NCBI GenBank assembly: GCA_023055425.1
Contig: JALGPY010000003.1
Coordinates: forward strand, 67,006,991-67,070,990
Direction: 5' to 3'
From: Linanthus parryae
Lineage: Eukaryota > Streptophyta > Magnoliopsida > Ericales > Polemoniaceae
DNA: 64,000 nt
In this document: positions 53,437-64,000 of the stretch, piece after piece
Layout of the letters: every line of letters starts with the position of its first letter
How positions within the stretch are numbered: position 1 is the first letter of the stretch
Translations under genes and position numbers: made by a program
Notes under the pieces: generated by a model
What the model was told of the DNA's origin: nothing
Seen by the model: only the letters and a program-made list of their open reading frames with translations
The model's database searches: none

Positions 53437-55060
53437 TTTTATCGTGGAGGGATATATGTTATATTGGGAATGGATTAACCGGGTAAATATCGAGCAGTTA
53501 TAGACAGTCCCGATCAGAAGATCAGGCTTAAAGGTCCAAAGGGAGAAAAGGTTTCTTACCGTGGCATCACGAAGGAACCATGTATCAGACTAGTGTCAGC
53601 TTTGACCATAGTCAACCTAGTGAAGAAGGGGAATAGTGCTTATTTGTGTTATGTCCAAGACGTGTCTAAGAAGGAGAATTTGCTAGAAGATATACCATTA
53701 GTCAAAAACTTTCCCGATGTGTTACCGGATGAGATTCCAGGAATGCCACCTAAAAGGTAAATTGAGTTTACTATGGACTTAGCACCTGGAACAGATCCAA
53801 TCTCAAAGGCGTCGTACAGAAAGGCACCAATAGAGTTGAAAGAACTAAAGGATTAGTTGAAAGAGCTACTTCAAAAGGGTTATATAAGGCCAAGTGTTTC
53901 GCCTTGGGGCGCACCTTATTGTTTGTGAAGAAGAAAGAAGGAAGCTTGAGGTTGTGCATTGACTATAGAGAGTTGAACAGCGCAACGATCAAGAAGAAAT
54001 ACCCTTTACCCCGAATTGATGACCTGTTCGATCAGTTGCAAGGGGCGAGTGTCTTCTCAAGATAGACTTGAGATCAGGGTATCACCAACTTCGGGTAGCC
54101 GAGAAGAACATCCCGAAGACATCCTTTAGAACAAGGTATGGCCACTATGAGTTTACTGTTATGCCTTTTGGTTTAACTAATGCTCCCACAGTATTTATGG
54201 ATCTAATGAATCGTGTTATGAAGACTTTTCTGGATCGGTTCGTAGTCGTCTTCATTGATGACATCCTCATTTACTCAAAGAGCAAGGAAGATCATGAAAA
54301 ACATCTCAGGGAAGTGTTAGAAACGTTAAGACATGAGAAGTTGTATGCTAAGCTCTCGAAATGTGAGTTTTGGCTAAATCATGTTCCATTTCTGGGTCAC
54401 ATAAACTCAAAGGAAGGGATATCCGTGGATCCAAGAAAGATTTTAGCAGTTAAAGATTGGCCAACTCCGAAGAACGTGTCAGAAATAAGAAGTTTTCTGG
54501 GATTAGCAGGATATTACAGACGTTTTGTAAAAGATTTCTCGAAGATCGCTAGACCGCTGACTACACTAACCAAGAAGATGGTAAAGTATTAGTGGAGTGA
54601 AGATTGTGAAGAAGCATTCGATAAATTGAAAGAAAAGTTGACTACATCACCTGTGTTAGCTTTACCCAATGATTCTTGCGAGTTTGACGTTTACAGCGAC
54701 GCATCGAAGAAGGGTTTAGGATGCGGGCTTATGCAGGAAAGAAGGGTTATTTCCTACGCTTCGAGACAGCTGAAAACTCATGAAGAGAACTATGCTACGC
54801 ATGATTTAAAGCTTACAACAATAGTTTTTGCACTGAAGATATGGAGACATCACCTATATGGGTCAGTGTGTAGATTGTATACTTACCACAGCAGTCTCAA
54901 ATACATCTTCACTCAGAAAGAGCTAAACAACATGCAAAGACGTTGGCTGGAGATCATAAAGGATTATGAATTGAGTATCCAATACCACAAAGGAAAGGCA
55001 AACGTAGTAGCTGATGCGTTAAGCCGGAAATCGATGCATACTTTAGACACTATGCTAGTT
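53437..55060 (+). pseudogene. Tekay reverse transcriptase and RNase H
   Basis: The protease-RT linker carries DIPLVKNFPDVLPDEIPGMP. RT follows with [56 protein letters not shown] and the catalytic FIDDILIYS. Frameshifts near 53912 and 54060 and stops at 53758, 53854 and about 54591 (TGG to TAG) break it. RNase H (FDVYSDASKKGLGCGLM, YATHDLKLTTIVFALKIW, GKANVVADALSRK) is open from 54626 to beyond 55030; YSDAS normally provides the first Asp. Confidence 0.9.
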
Positions 55061-56428
55061 TTGCGAGACCGGCTATGCCACGAGTTCCGAAATCTCAAGA
55101 TTGAAGTGGTGGAACAAGGTGGAGTAAATAATATCCATGGGAATATGACATTTGTGCCAGATGTATTAGAAGAGATAAGGAGTAACCAGCCAGGAGATGT
55201 GAAGATGGAAAGGATAAGGAAGAAGATTGCAGAAGGTCAGGCAAAGGATTCCAAGATCCATGAAGATGGAAATATCCGCTACAAGGGGAGATGGTATGTG
55301 CCACATAAGTGCGTGGAAACCAAAGAGAAGTTGATGTGTGAAGCGCACAATACACCCTACTTAGTACATCCAGGAGGTGACAAACTCTATAAGGATGTAA
55401 AGAAGAATTTATGGTGGCCCAAAATGAAAGGGAAGTAGCAGAATTTGTGGCAAGATGCCTAACTTGTCAGAAGGTGAAGTTTGAAGATAAACGAATGGGA
55501 GTCTTGGTTCAATCATCAGATATCCCGGATTGGAAGAGGGATTCAATTTAGATGGATTTTGTGACTGCTTTACCGACATCGAAGAATGGACTGAATCAGA
55601 TTTGGGTCGTAGTTGACAGATTGACCAAGACATCAAGGTTCATCCCTATGAAAGATACATGGAATATGGAACAAAGACCCGATGCATATATGAATAACAT
55701 TGTGAGGTACCATGGAGTCCCAAACTCTATAGTTTCCGACAGGGATTCCAACTTTCTTTCTCACTTCTGGAAAGCACTCCAGGAGGCATTGGGAACCCAG
55801 TTGAAATTCAGCACGGTATTCCACGTTGCTACTGATGGACAAACCGAGAGGACGATTCAGACATTGGAGGATATGCTAAGGGCTTGTGTTATGGACTTTC
55901 AAGGCTCATGGGTTGATAAATTACGTTTGATAGAATACTCCTACAAAAACAGTTACCACGCCAGGTATTGGAATGGCACCTCACGAAGCGTTGTATGGAA
56001 GAAAGTGCCGAACACCACTGTGTTGGAGCGACATAAGAGAGACAATATTCATGTGTCCACAATCAGTTGAAGAGATCATAGACCAGGTGAGACTTATCCA
56101 GCAGCGAATGAAGGCAGTTTAGGATAGACAGAAGTCATACGCTGATCAGAAAAGGAGACCATTGGAATTTCAAATTGGAATAAAGGCATTTCTTAAAGTT
56201 TCGTCTACTAAGGGAGTCATGAGATTCAATCAGAAAGGAAAGTTGAGCCCGGAATTCATTGGACCATATGATGTCGTGGAGAAGATTGGCGAAGTGGCTT
56301 ATCGATTAGACCTACCATCAAATTTGGGTCGTGTTCACAATGTATTCCACGTATCACAGCTGAAGAAGTACGTACCTGACCCATCTCATGTATTGGATCC
56401 CGAACCTGTAAAATTGGATCCGCGCTGA
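55061..56428 (+). pseudogene. Tekay integrase
   Basis: The zinc region has EAHNTPYLVHPGGDKL and CLTCQKVK, split by a frameshift near 55435. The core keeps all three acidic positions: MDFVTALPTSKN (D, directly after a TAG), IVSDRDSNF (D) and TDGQTERTIQTLEDML (E). A frameshift near 55985 and stops near 56068 and 56120 precede the C-terminal GPY/F-type module (PEFIGPYDVVEKIGEVAYRL, then RVHNVFHVSQLKKYV). Integrase inserts element DNA; in chromoviruses the following chromodomain helps choose the site. Confidence 0.9.
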
Positions 56429-56601
56429 GTTATGAAGAACATCCTGTTAAGATGCTAGACACCAAGACAAGGGACACCCGCAACAAGAGTGTCAAGATTG
56501 TAAAGGTCTTATGGACAAATCACCTCAATGAAGAGGAAACTTGGGAAGCGGAAGATGATATGAGGAAGAAGTACCCTCACCTTTTTGACGAGGTACTTTG
56601 A
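56425..56601 (+). pseudogene. Tekay C-terminal chromodomain-like segment
   Basis: In a frame shifted from the integrase end: LSYEEHPVKMLDTKTRDTR, then IVKVLWTNHLNEEETWEAED and MRKKYPHLFDEVL before a TGA. The VLW...EETWE arrangement fits the chromodomain of plant chromoviruses, which is thought to bind modified histone H3 and direct insertion to heterochromatin. That would agree with the heavily nested setting. The overlap with the integrase frame is a frameshift mutation. Confidence 0.8.
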
Positions 56602-56805
56602 GTTCAGAGGACGTCACTCCTCTAAGGGGGAGAGGATGTAATCCTTCAGTTTTTAATACAGTACTCCTTATAGTATATTGCATATCATTCATGACCTTAG
56701 GTTTGCATTTAGTAGTTGTACCATTGAGTGGAGGTTCATACCTTATTGGTTGTTGAGGAATTGGTTTAAGCTTCGAGGACGAAACTCTCTTTAAGGAGGG
56801 AAGGA
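56602..56805 (+). promoter_or_regulatory. Tekay 3' untranslated region, hairpin and polypurine tract
   Basis: AAGCTTCGAGGACGAAACT (about 56769) forms a near-perfect inverted repeat, and AAGGAGGGAAGGA abuts the 3' LTR at 56806. An earlier purine run, CTCTAAGGGGGAGAGGATG near 56620, looks like a second, decayed copy of the tract. Confidence 0.75.
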
Positions 56806-59010
56806 TGAAATACTTCGTTTTGCGACTATGGGTATTTTGTGATATTATTATAAGTGTTGGGGAGTTTAATTTAAATGTGGAGAGTTAATTATAAAAGTTT
56901 GCTAGAGCTTTGGGATCTTTGTGTCTTTTATCTAAAGTTGTTAGTGCCTTTAATTAAGTTGGGAAAGGTAGTTGTCTTTTTGCCTAAACTTGTGGTGGGA
57001 AAGTGTCTTTTCCCACATATTGGTATTATTTTGACCCAATTTTCTTCATACGTAAAGTTTCCTATTCAAGGGGGTTTCCTTCCTTATGAGTTTGATTTTT
57101 TCCAACTCTAGTCAAGAAACCCTCAATCCCAATTTCTCTCTATCTCTCTCACGTCTCTCCTCACTCTCCCGTCCCTCTCTCTCTCTCTCTCTCGGCTCTC
57201 TCCTCTCTGTCCGACGGCAGCAGCAGCAGCAGCGATAGCCACCGCCGCCGCCGCCTCTCTCTCTCTCTCTCCCCCCGTGAAGGTAACCTCTCTCTCTCTC
57301 TCTCTCTTTTTCTCCTCTTTCTTTATCACTCTCTCCCCGTCCGTCCGTTTCTTCTTCTTCTTGTTCTTCGACTGTTTATTCTTCTCCTTCATGCTTTGAT
57401 TCCTCTTTTCTCTTGTTCTTTATTCACTTTAATCATCAAGTTGTATCACATATTTCATCATTAATCACTTGATTTATTCTTGTTCATGATAACCCATAAA
57501 CCCTAGTTTGTATAGGAGGTAAAATCAAGTTTAAACAACAGGATTAACTAGAAGTTATCACTTGTTTGATGTGTTGGGTTGGTAGGACGAGTTGTATTTT
57601 TCGGGTAATTGAATTGGAGTTGAAATCGAGACCGTTAGACACTTAATGTGATGATCTAGAGTTGATATACAATCTGTCCGGTCGCTAAAAGGTTGGAATT
57701 TAACGTTATATGACTGTGTTTAGTCGCCAAAAGATGCTGAATTTTTCACTAATCTTGGCGGGTTTATTAAAGAGTGTCTAGACATGGAAATTAGTTGGAT
57801 TTTGGGAGTTTTAACACTCGTTTCGTGACCTTGAACATAAGTACATGTGTTTGAGAGGATTTGTGAATGTTAGGATGATGTTAGAACCCTACACCGTTGA
57901 GCGTCATATGCATGCAGTATAGTTATCACTGGTATTATTAAAGTGATGTAATTTAATTAGAGTATTGTTAACTTGTAGGCGACGAGTTCACCGACGACGG
58001 TACGTTGAGTACTACGATTGAGTCGCCGTATTTGATTTGCTTTGTGGTAAGTAAACATGCCAGGCCTAGTGTGCCTAACTTCCTTCGTGTCGAATGATTT
58101 GTTAATTTACGTCTCAAAATGATTTTATGTGTTACGTGCAAATGAAAATATCTGTTTTTAGTTGCTAAATGCTTTTCTTGAAAAAATCACCATGATATAA
58201 TAATGGACGATAACGTAAAGTGGAAGAGTTGTGCGGGGAATTTTATTATTGGTTACTATTGGCATTGGACGTGTTGATCTTGATCTTCCATTCAATTTAT
58301 TTTATTTAATCCAGCCGCACTTAGCCCCGGATAGCTCCCTGTACTCACTCCTCTGGACACTAGAGTCTTTGGGGGGTGTCGACACTTAAGGTCTTGGATG
58401 CTTGCGAGATGGTTGGTTTTCCCCGTCACTACAAATTAATAAGATGGTTTTGGTTTTGTTAATGAGAAAAGAATTAAAGCGTGATTTTGGATTTCCCCTA
58501 ATGGTTATGGAATTGGTTTGGAAATATTGTGGAATTGGGAACTCAAATTCTTTTATTACAAGATTCAAACTTTATTTCTGCTGTGTTTGAAAAGACTCCT
58601 ACTTGTAAATGGGTCATTGTTTTATAAATATCTCATCAACATTTTACATGTTTGGGTGTTTGCTTGCCAGTATTTATATGCTGATTTTGTACTGTGGTGT
58701 TTCTTTTTATTTCTGCACCACAGGTCTAGGTGATGAGTATTTGGCTTAGCAGGGTTAGCGATCCATCACCAAGTTAATTAGTTAGTTCATTTCAATAATT
58801 AGAACTCATGTGTTGGTTATAATACTTTAGTTTATTTTATGACCGCGTTTGAGGCACGAATAATTGAATGGTAATAATGTTTGGTTTAATTGCTTTATGG
58901 ATGTTTTGCTTGGGAACCATCTTTAAATGTCCTTATGTCCGGGTTTAATATCAGGTACGGAGTGGTACCCCCCGTCGGGCCTCCGGCTTGGTGGTTTTGG
59001 GGGGTGTTAC
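56806..59010 (+). repeat. 3' LTR of the Tekay element
   Basis: Starts TGAAATACTTCG and ends GGGGTGTTAC, lacking the final A. It lacks a block of about 150 bp present in the 5' LTR (between GGATTTGTGA and ATGTTAGGATG, 57860 area). The mini-exon is at 57979-58046 (donor GTG|GTAAGT) and the final acceptor is at CACCACAG before GTCTAGG (about 58724). Confidence 0.92.
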
Positions 59011-59895
59011 TTCCCCACCATCACCACCACCATACCTCCATACCTCACTCTCTAATCCTCTTCCCCCATCTCTCCTCACATCTGTTCTCTCTCCCTCTCT
59101 GCAAAACCCATAAGAGACAACACAAACAACACCCGCACCACCATCATCACCATCAGCCTCATCACCAACACCACTGCCATCACCACCGGTGCACCCACCT
59201 CAATCTCCCTACTTTTCTCTCCTTCTCCACTCAGTTCCTCTCTCTTCCTCCCTATCTCTGTCTGAGTAGAGCAGAGGAAGCAGTAGCGACGACAATAGTG
59301 GCCAAGAGCCACCGTCGAACCAAACCCGGGTGCCCGACCCGACGGGACCCAAGCCACCGTACCTTCTCCCTCCTTATCGTTCGACCTCCGGCGTCTCCTC
59401 CACTTCCTTGAGGTCTGAACAAGCCAAGAAATCACATGCAACAACCCCTAGCTGCCGGGAAGCCATATTTTCCCGCGAGTTTCCGGGTCAACTTCGGCGA
59501 TCGATTTATCCCCCATTCAGTAACCAAATCCGTTAATTTATGGCTTGAATCTCGTTATTTAGACTTGAGTTAGAGTTTTACGTCATCGAAATGTCATGGG
59601 TATCCTTGTATATGAATAATCGTGATTTGGTTTTGGAGGGGGAAGAAGACGACGAACGTGAAGTTGTAGGTAGGGTGATTTTTGTAATAAACTGAAAGTT
59701 TGGGGGAGATTTTTGTATAAAACAGAGATTTAAGGGTAAACAGTGTTATTTCATAAAATAGTTAATTTGTTGGGGGTGAACTACAAATTTTGCTTCACAA
59801 ACTCTTGGGGACCTTGTTGTAGTTTACACGATATGAAATGTCTAAATAAACTTAATGATTTTTTATATCAATTAAAATTAGTATTATAATTTGTC

Positions 59896-59929
<34 letters not shown>

Positions 59930-60634
59930 ATACATATAAACACATAATCTTGTACAAGAATCTAAGAAAAAGATAATTGTGTAAACTTGGCTATGTTACT
60001 ATTATATGAGTATAATCTTTTTATGAACTAAATATGTACAAATATTTTGCGAATAAGATTATTAGCTATTAAGTAATATATAGTTTGGTTTAGATAAAAC
60101 TACTCTAGTAATATAAGATAAAGTATAATGTTTTTATAACTTAGAAATTGGTCATAATTAAATAGCTATAACTCTTTTTATGGAAAAGTTGTGAATCTAA
60201 AATATATTGCAATGAGAGATATTGTTTTAGAAACCTCCTAAATGTGGTTTAATATCCTATTGCAATAAAAATCTTATTTGTTATGTTAAAGTTAACTAAA
60301 TTGTTTTGTGAAATAATACTACTTATTAATTTTCAAAAACTTATAATTAGAGAAGTTTATGTCTAATTACATGTTTAATTAGAATTGAGGTTCTAGATAA
60401 ATGTATTTAATAATTCTTTAGGTAATTGTTAATTTCCACTTTAATTATTGAATGACAAATAAAGGCATGCTCTTGTAATTAACTTGAAACTTATTTTTTA
60501 AATAAATAAATAGGGAGTCGGTTGGCTTGACAATTTAAAATAAGAAGTTAACTCAATAATTAGAACATTTAACGCATTACTTGCATTATACGTGATAGTT
60601 GAAATTGCGATTGATTAGGTATTATAATTTGTAG

Positions 60635-60717
60635 GCGACGTGTTCGTAGACGATGGCTACGTCTACCCGTTGGAGCTATTTCTTGATATTTGTTGTTGCT
60701 ACTAGAGGTGTGTAAAC
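60635..60717 (+). promoter_or_regulatory. Candidate LTR mini-exon (83 nt), outer solo LTR
   Basis: Acceptor ATAATTTGTAG, exon start GCGACGTGTTCGTAGACG, exon end GCTACTAGAG and donor GTGTGTAAACATG. It corresponds in position and sequence to the Tekay mini-exon. Confidence 0.5.
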
Positions 60718-61673
60718 ATGTCAAGCTTAGAGCCCTATCTTCATTCGTGTCATAATTGTGATTTTATATTATCTCAAAATGAATAATTGCTTCATGTGTC
60801 TTATTTGAAAATTTATTATGCTTGTCAACAATTGATTTTTTTGAAACTCTCACATGAAATTAATAATACGTAATCATGTAAAGTGAAAAGAGTTGTGCGG
60901 CGGAACATTATTTGGATACTTTGGTTACTTATATCTTTAACTCGGCCGCACTTAGCTCCAAGTCGCTCCTTGTACTCACTCTTTTTGGGCGCAAGATTCG
61001 TTTAGGAGGGTGTCGACACTTAAGGTCTTGGTAGCTTGATTTATTGGATATAATGTGATGAGATATATTGTGACCGTTGGTTCTTCCCCGCCACAACTAA
61101 ATAATAAATATGAGTGTTTATGAGGATAATGAAATGAAGTTAATACTTTGGAAATCCCCTAATTGGGGAAATAGTATGTGCTGTGAATGTTTCCGTTGTA
61201 TATATAGTGCGATGATTTGAGAATACATTTCTGAAAATAAAAGATTGAATAAAGATTTGGAAACTGTAATTCTTTTCATACATGGGAACATATTTCTTGT
61301 TTATTAAATGAAAATGCCTCTTATCCATTTTACGTGTTTGGGTGTTTGCTTACTTAGCATTTCTTGCTGACTTTGAAAAAACTGCGGTCTTTGTTTCATT
61401 CCCCACAGGTCTAGGAGAAGGGAGCTCGGTGTAAGACGATTGCAGTATCATGTAATGTTTAATAGTAATTTTAAATAAACCGAACTCCTAGTTTAATTCC
61501 ACCTTGTATAACAGTATGGTGAATATTCTGTTGAGACAATTTGTGAGTTGTAATATATAACTAAGTTAGTGTTTGTTTCGATGACCATTTTTCCCGCTTC
61601 CGAGAGTGATCTCGGGTGCTGAGTGGCATACCCGTATTTCTCCTTCGACGAAATATGGGGGTGTCACACTGTC

Positions 61674-61780
61674 TCGAAGCCCCCATGTAACAAGTATAGA
61701 ATTATATTGGAGTACCATAAGATCTTACCAATGATCGCCACGTGGATAACAGTTGATGTCTCTAGAATGCACTATCTATA
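61674..61780 (-). repeat. Tat-minus 5' LTR, second part
   Basis: The minus strand reads TATAGATAGTGCATTCTAG at the outer end, against TGTAGATAGTGCTTTCTAG in Tat-plus, and shares the CCACGTGGCGATCAT block. It completes the LTR begun at 31373-31813. The terminal TG has become TA. Confidence 0.85.
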
Positions 61781-62583
61781 GTTGTCGGAATAGTTGATGT
61801 GTTTTTTACCAACAATTTATTATTCTCTTGTATTTAAAAAAAACGCATTAAGTTTAATATACTACCCCGTATTCAGCCCGAACCCGAATTAATTTCTTCA
61901 AATTTGGGCTGGAACGGGCCGATAATGCTCTTAACTCGGGCTGGGCTTGGGCATCCTCGACAAAATTCGGGCTCGGGCTAGGACAAGAGTGCAGTCCAAT
62001 ATTCTATTGCATTAACCTCCAAATATAACTCACATCAACTGTTGTCAAATTTCCTCACACTTACTTCTTTATTCATCCAGGATTAACTCCCAATGAAATT
62101 TGGGGATGACTCGATCCAATACTAACTCAACGATCGGTAGTGAAATACCTTCTTTGTAATTCAGGGGGGATTTTTTTTTATATATATTTAGAGTGTGTTA
62201 TTTCCTCCTACTAGTAAATAAATTACAATTTATCAAATAATTTTCTACCACTCATGGTTTGTAAATGTCTTAACTTATTAATTTTTATTTTCATATTTTT
62301 TCAATTTATATCTAAATTGTTACTGTAGGTCTTCCCAAATCAAATTCCAATCTAATGTCAATCAAGACCTCCAAATTTTATTCCTAAATTCCTCCCCATC
62401 TCATCGCAATGTCTTGAAACTCTCCTACTCTGCGTTTCATAACTAGTGTTGTTCTTTTTAGAACTAAGTAATAATTATTTCATTATAAATATTTATAGTT
62501 TTGTTTTAGTGATGGTTTTAATGTGATGGTATATATTACGATGCTTTGAAGAAAAGCGATTGGTCCAGAGCCTTAATCGTCAG
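61781..62583. other. Unassigned intergenic sequence
   Basis: No open frame, LTR end or repeat that I can assign. It contains several GGGCT/CGGGC motifs around 61880-61985 and is otherwise AT-rich. Confidence 0.6.
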
Positions 62584-63095
62584 CTAATCCACACTTGTGC
62601 GCATTGTCTTCAAAAGTAGTCTCCCATATATAAGTGGAACATCGCGGTCCTCCTTGATTTCCACTACTACGAAATATGCTGGAAAGATAAATGCACCCAC
62701 CTTGACAAGGAGGTTCTCTATCACCCCTTTAAACGTCATAATAGAATTGTCGTCCAGTTGCAAACCCATCTTAATCGGTGTTGGCGCACCAATGCCTAAT
62801 CTCTGAAATAGAAAGAATGGCATAAGATAAATGCTCGCGCCCAAGTCACATAGCCCATGCGTATGAATCACACCCCAAGATTGCATGCTAAGAGAAAACA
62901 TCATGGATATCTCATTTTGGGGATGTCTATATGTATCACAGTACTAGAGGTCTCCGTGAACTTCATTGTGACGTAGGGATCCATGCTCTTCTTGCCCCAT
63001 AAAATATATTTCAGATTTTTTTTTTTGTACTCAGACATATGGGCTAGGGCTTCCACAAAAGGGATGTTGATGTGCAATTGATTGTAAATATCCAT
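62584..63095 (-). pseudogene. Athila-type protease and gag-end fragment
   Basis: On the minus strand, 63095-62901 reads MDIYNQLHINIPFVEALAHM, and 62904-62584 reads LCDLGASIYLMPFFLFQRLG, then IENLLVKVGAFIFPAYFVVV and DRDVPLIYGRLLL. This matches the Athila gag-protease junction and protease. The active site is DLG in place of DSG or DTG, and the linker between the two blocks is shortened. No LTR adjoins it. Confidence 0.8.
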
Positions 63096-63332
63096 GAAGT
63101 GCCCATAAAAATGCTCATCACCCTCTCTCTATCTTCATCGACATTGGATAAGGAATTCGCGGCTCACGTTTAATCAAATTCAGGTCTTTCTTTGGTTCTT
63201 ACTTATTCTCAGTCGTGTCCTTTCATTGGGGACTCACGACGTTTTTAGGCACCTCTTAACCCAATTCTCTCTATCTGGCCTTAATAGCCTAAGCTCTGGT
63301 ATGTGTAGGATATGGTGGATCCTAAGTAGTAA
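63096..63332. other. Short unassigned segment, possibly more Athila
   Basis: No domain or LTR end seen. It may be decayed Athila gag sequence upstream of the protease fragment. Confidence 0.4.
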
Positions 63333-64000
63333 TGTAACATCCCCAAAACCACCAAGCCGGAGGCCCGGGGATGTCACTCCGTACCCGAGGTTAAACCCGA
63401 ATACAAGGAGATTTTATAACATGGTTCTCAAGCAAAAACATACATAAAATAATTAAAACTAAACATTATTACAATCCAACCATTCTGCCTCAAATGCGGG
63501 CATAAAACAAACTAGTGTATTAAATTAAACACATGAGTTCTAATTGCTGAAATGAACTAACTAATTAACTTGGTGATGAATCGCGTCCCCCGCTAAGCCA
63601 AATACCCATCACCTAAACCTTTGGTGCAGAAATAAAAAAGAAAAACCACAGTACAAAACTAGCATATAAATACTTTCAAATAAACACCCAAGCATGTAAA
63701 ATGATAATGAGATAATTATAAAACAATGACCCATTTACAAGTAGGAGTCTTTACAAACACAGCGGAAATAAAGTTTGACCCGTGATAAGAACACTAGAGT
63801 TCCCAATTCCATAATATTTCCAAACCAATTCATTATCCAATAGGGAAAATCCAAAATCACATATTAATTATTTTTCCATTACTATGAACAAAACCAAAAC
63901 CATCTTATTAATTTAATGTGACGGGGGAAACCAACCATCTCGCAAGCATCCAAGACCTTAAGTGTCGACACCCCCCAAAGACTCTAGCGGCCAGAGGAGT
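63333..64000 (-). repeat. Tekay-type LTR, minus orientation, cut by the window edge
   Basis: Starts TGTAACATCCCCAAAACC and follows the reverse complement of the Tekay LTR ends (35077 and 59010 leftwards): GGCCCGGGGATG, CTCCGTACCCGAG, GCATCCAAGACCTTAAG. On the minus strand a splice acceptor before GTTTAGG is preserved. It may be a solo LTR or the end of an element; the rest lies outside the window. Confidence 0.88.

Larger units (their letters stand above)
32735..59010 (+). mobile_element. Tekay-type chromovirus (Ty3/gypsy), plus strand, split by the plus-strand Tat
   Basis: LTRs are at 32735-35077 and 56806-59010. Internally, after a degraded primer site, come an extra open frame (50258-50902), gag, protease, RT, RNase H, integrase and a C-terminal chromodomain-like segment (56425-56601), then a purine tract. 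Integrase after RNase H plus a chromodomain marks a chromovirus; LTR ends and the hairpin before the purine tract fit Tekay. A Tat element lies in the leader (35203-49965). No clear TSD remains: flanks are tcgct and ttccc, and the 3' LTR lacks its last A, so the right border has probably lost a few bases. It is full of stops and frameshifts. Confidence 0.88.
31814..61668 (+). mobile_element. Large solo LTR (Tekay-related), split by the Tekay element
   Basis: Two parts, 31814-32734 and 59011-61668 (about 3.58 kb together), are flanked by a perfect duplication ctgtc (31809-31813 and 61669-61673), and the Tat LTR sequence is continuous across it. The left end reads GGTGATAACCC (probably TG mutated to GG) and the right end GGGGTGTCACA, the usual ends of this LTR group. 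No internal region is present. The right part holds a mini-exon (60635-60717), an acceptor CCCCACAG before GTCTAGGAG (61409) and a (TA)n(TG)n microsatellite near 59897-59930. Confidence 0.85.
24495..61780 (-). mobile_element. Tat-minus: Tat-lineage Ty3/gypsy element, minus strand, host of the nest
   Basis: Minus-strand order from right to left: 5' LTR (61674-61780 joined to 31373-31813), primer region (31350-31372), gag remnant, protease, RT, RNase H, extra archaeal-type RNase H, and integrase that ends abruptly at 24495. Proteins match those of the plus-strand Tat at 35203-49965 throughout. A solo LTR with TSD ctgtc (31814-61668) splits the 5' LTR, and an Athila-type solo LTR splits pol (about 25893-27663). 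The 3' end and 3' LTR are lost. Confidence 0.9.

Noticed and set aside
58890..59536. His/Pro-rich frames after the Tekay 3' LTR
   Set aside because: They span the LTR border into the resumed solo LTR, so no single ancestral sequence encoded them.
59895..59938. Alternating TA and TG repeat
   Set aside because: A plain microsatellite in the outer solo LTR, mentioned there and not worth a separate entry.
1..64000. Host protein genes, tRNA, rRNA, CRISPR, bacterial-type operons or an integrated virus with a separate envelope gene
   Set aside because: I looked on both strands and found none. All recognisable domains belong to LTR retrotransposons, and the tRNA-like TGGTATCAGAG words are primer sites.

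Overview
This window is plant nuclear DNA made almost wholly of nested LTR retrotransposons. I see no convincing host gene, tRNA, rRNA or CRISPR array. Every lineage present is a plant one: Ty1/copia (Angela-like, SIRE-like and one less certain copia) and Ty3/gypsy (Tekay-type chromovirus, Tat with an extra archaeal-type RNase H, Athila). The AT-rich base composition and the element mix suggest an angiosperm, perhaps a eudicot, and a heterochromatic or pericentromeric position. The species cannot be named from the sequence.

Left block (1-22612): a decayed copia element on the plus strand (copia-A) enters from the left edge and ends in a 3' LTR near 21672. Two elements split it, each with a 5-bp target-site duplication (TSD). 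The first (247-7700) is a gag-only Ty3/gypsy element with 2.9-kb LTRs (TR-GAG type; TSD ctagg). The second (9049-19872) is an Angela-like copia element on the minus strand (TSD ggaac). Its right LTR carries a 2334-bp solo LTR of the Tekay kind (16485-18818; TSD cttgt). A further Angela-like LTR fragment follows.

Middle (22606-24494): a SIRE-type copia gag-protease fragment, truncated at both ends.

Right block (24495-61780): one minus-strand Tat element, 3' truncated, hosts everything else. It carries an Athila-type solo LTR (about 25893-27663), and its 5' LTR is split by a large solo LTR (31814-61668; TSD ctgtc). That solo LTR is split by a Tekay element (32735-59010), whose leader is split by a plus-strand Tat element (35203-49965). 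The nest is thus four levels deep. An Athila protease fragment and the start of another Tekay-type LTR (from 63333) close the window.

All coding regions are pseudogenes with stops, frameshifts or deletions. The observations most worth a second look are these. (1) A multi-exon antisense gene lies between pol and the 3' LTR of the plus-strand Tat, with five GT-AG introns (four of them phase 1), bracketed by two near-identical polypurine motifs. (2) A conserved splice module, a 65-83 nt mini-exon between two introns, lies inside four different Tekay-related LTR families. (3) An extra open reading frame upstream of gag in the Tekay element carries three tandem 11-residue SUMO-interaction-like repeats. 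(4) The gag-only element shares cis-signals with Tekay.
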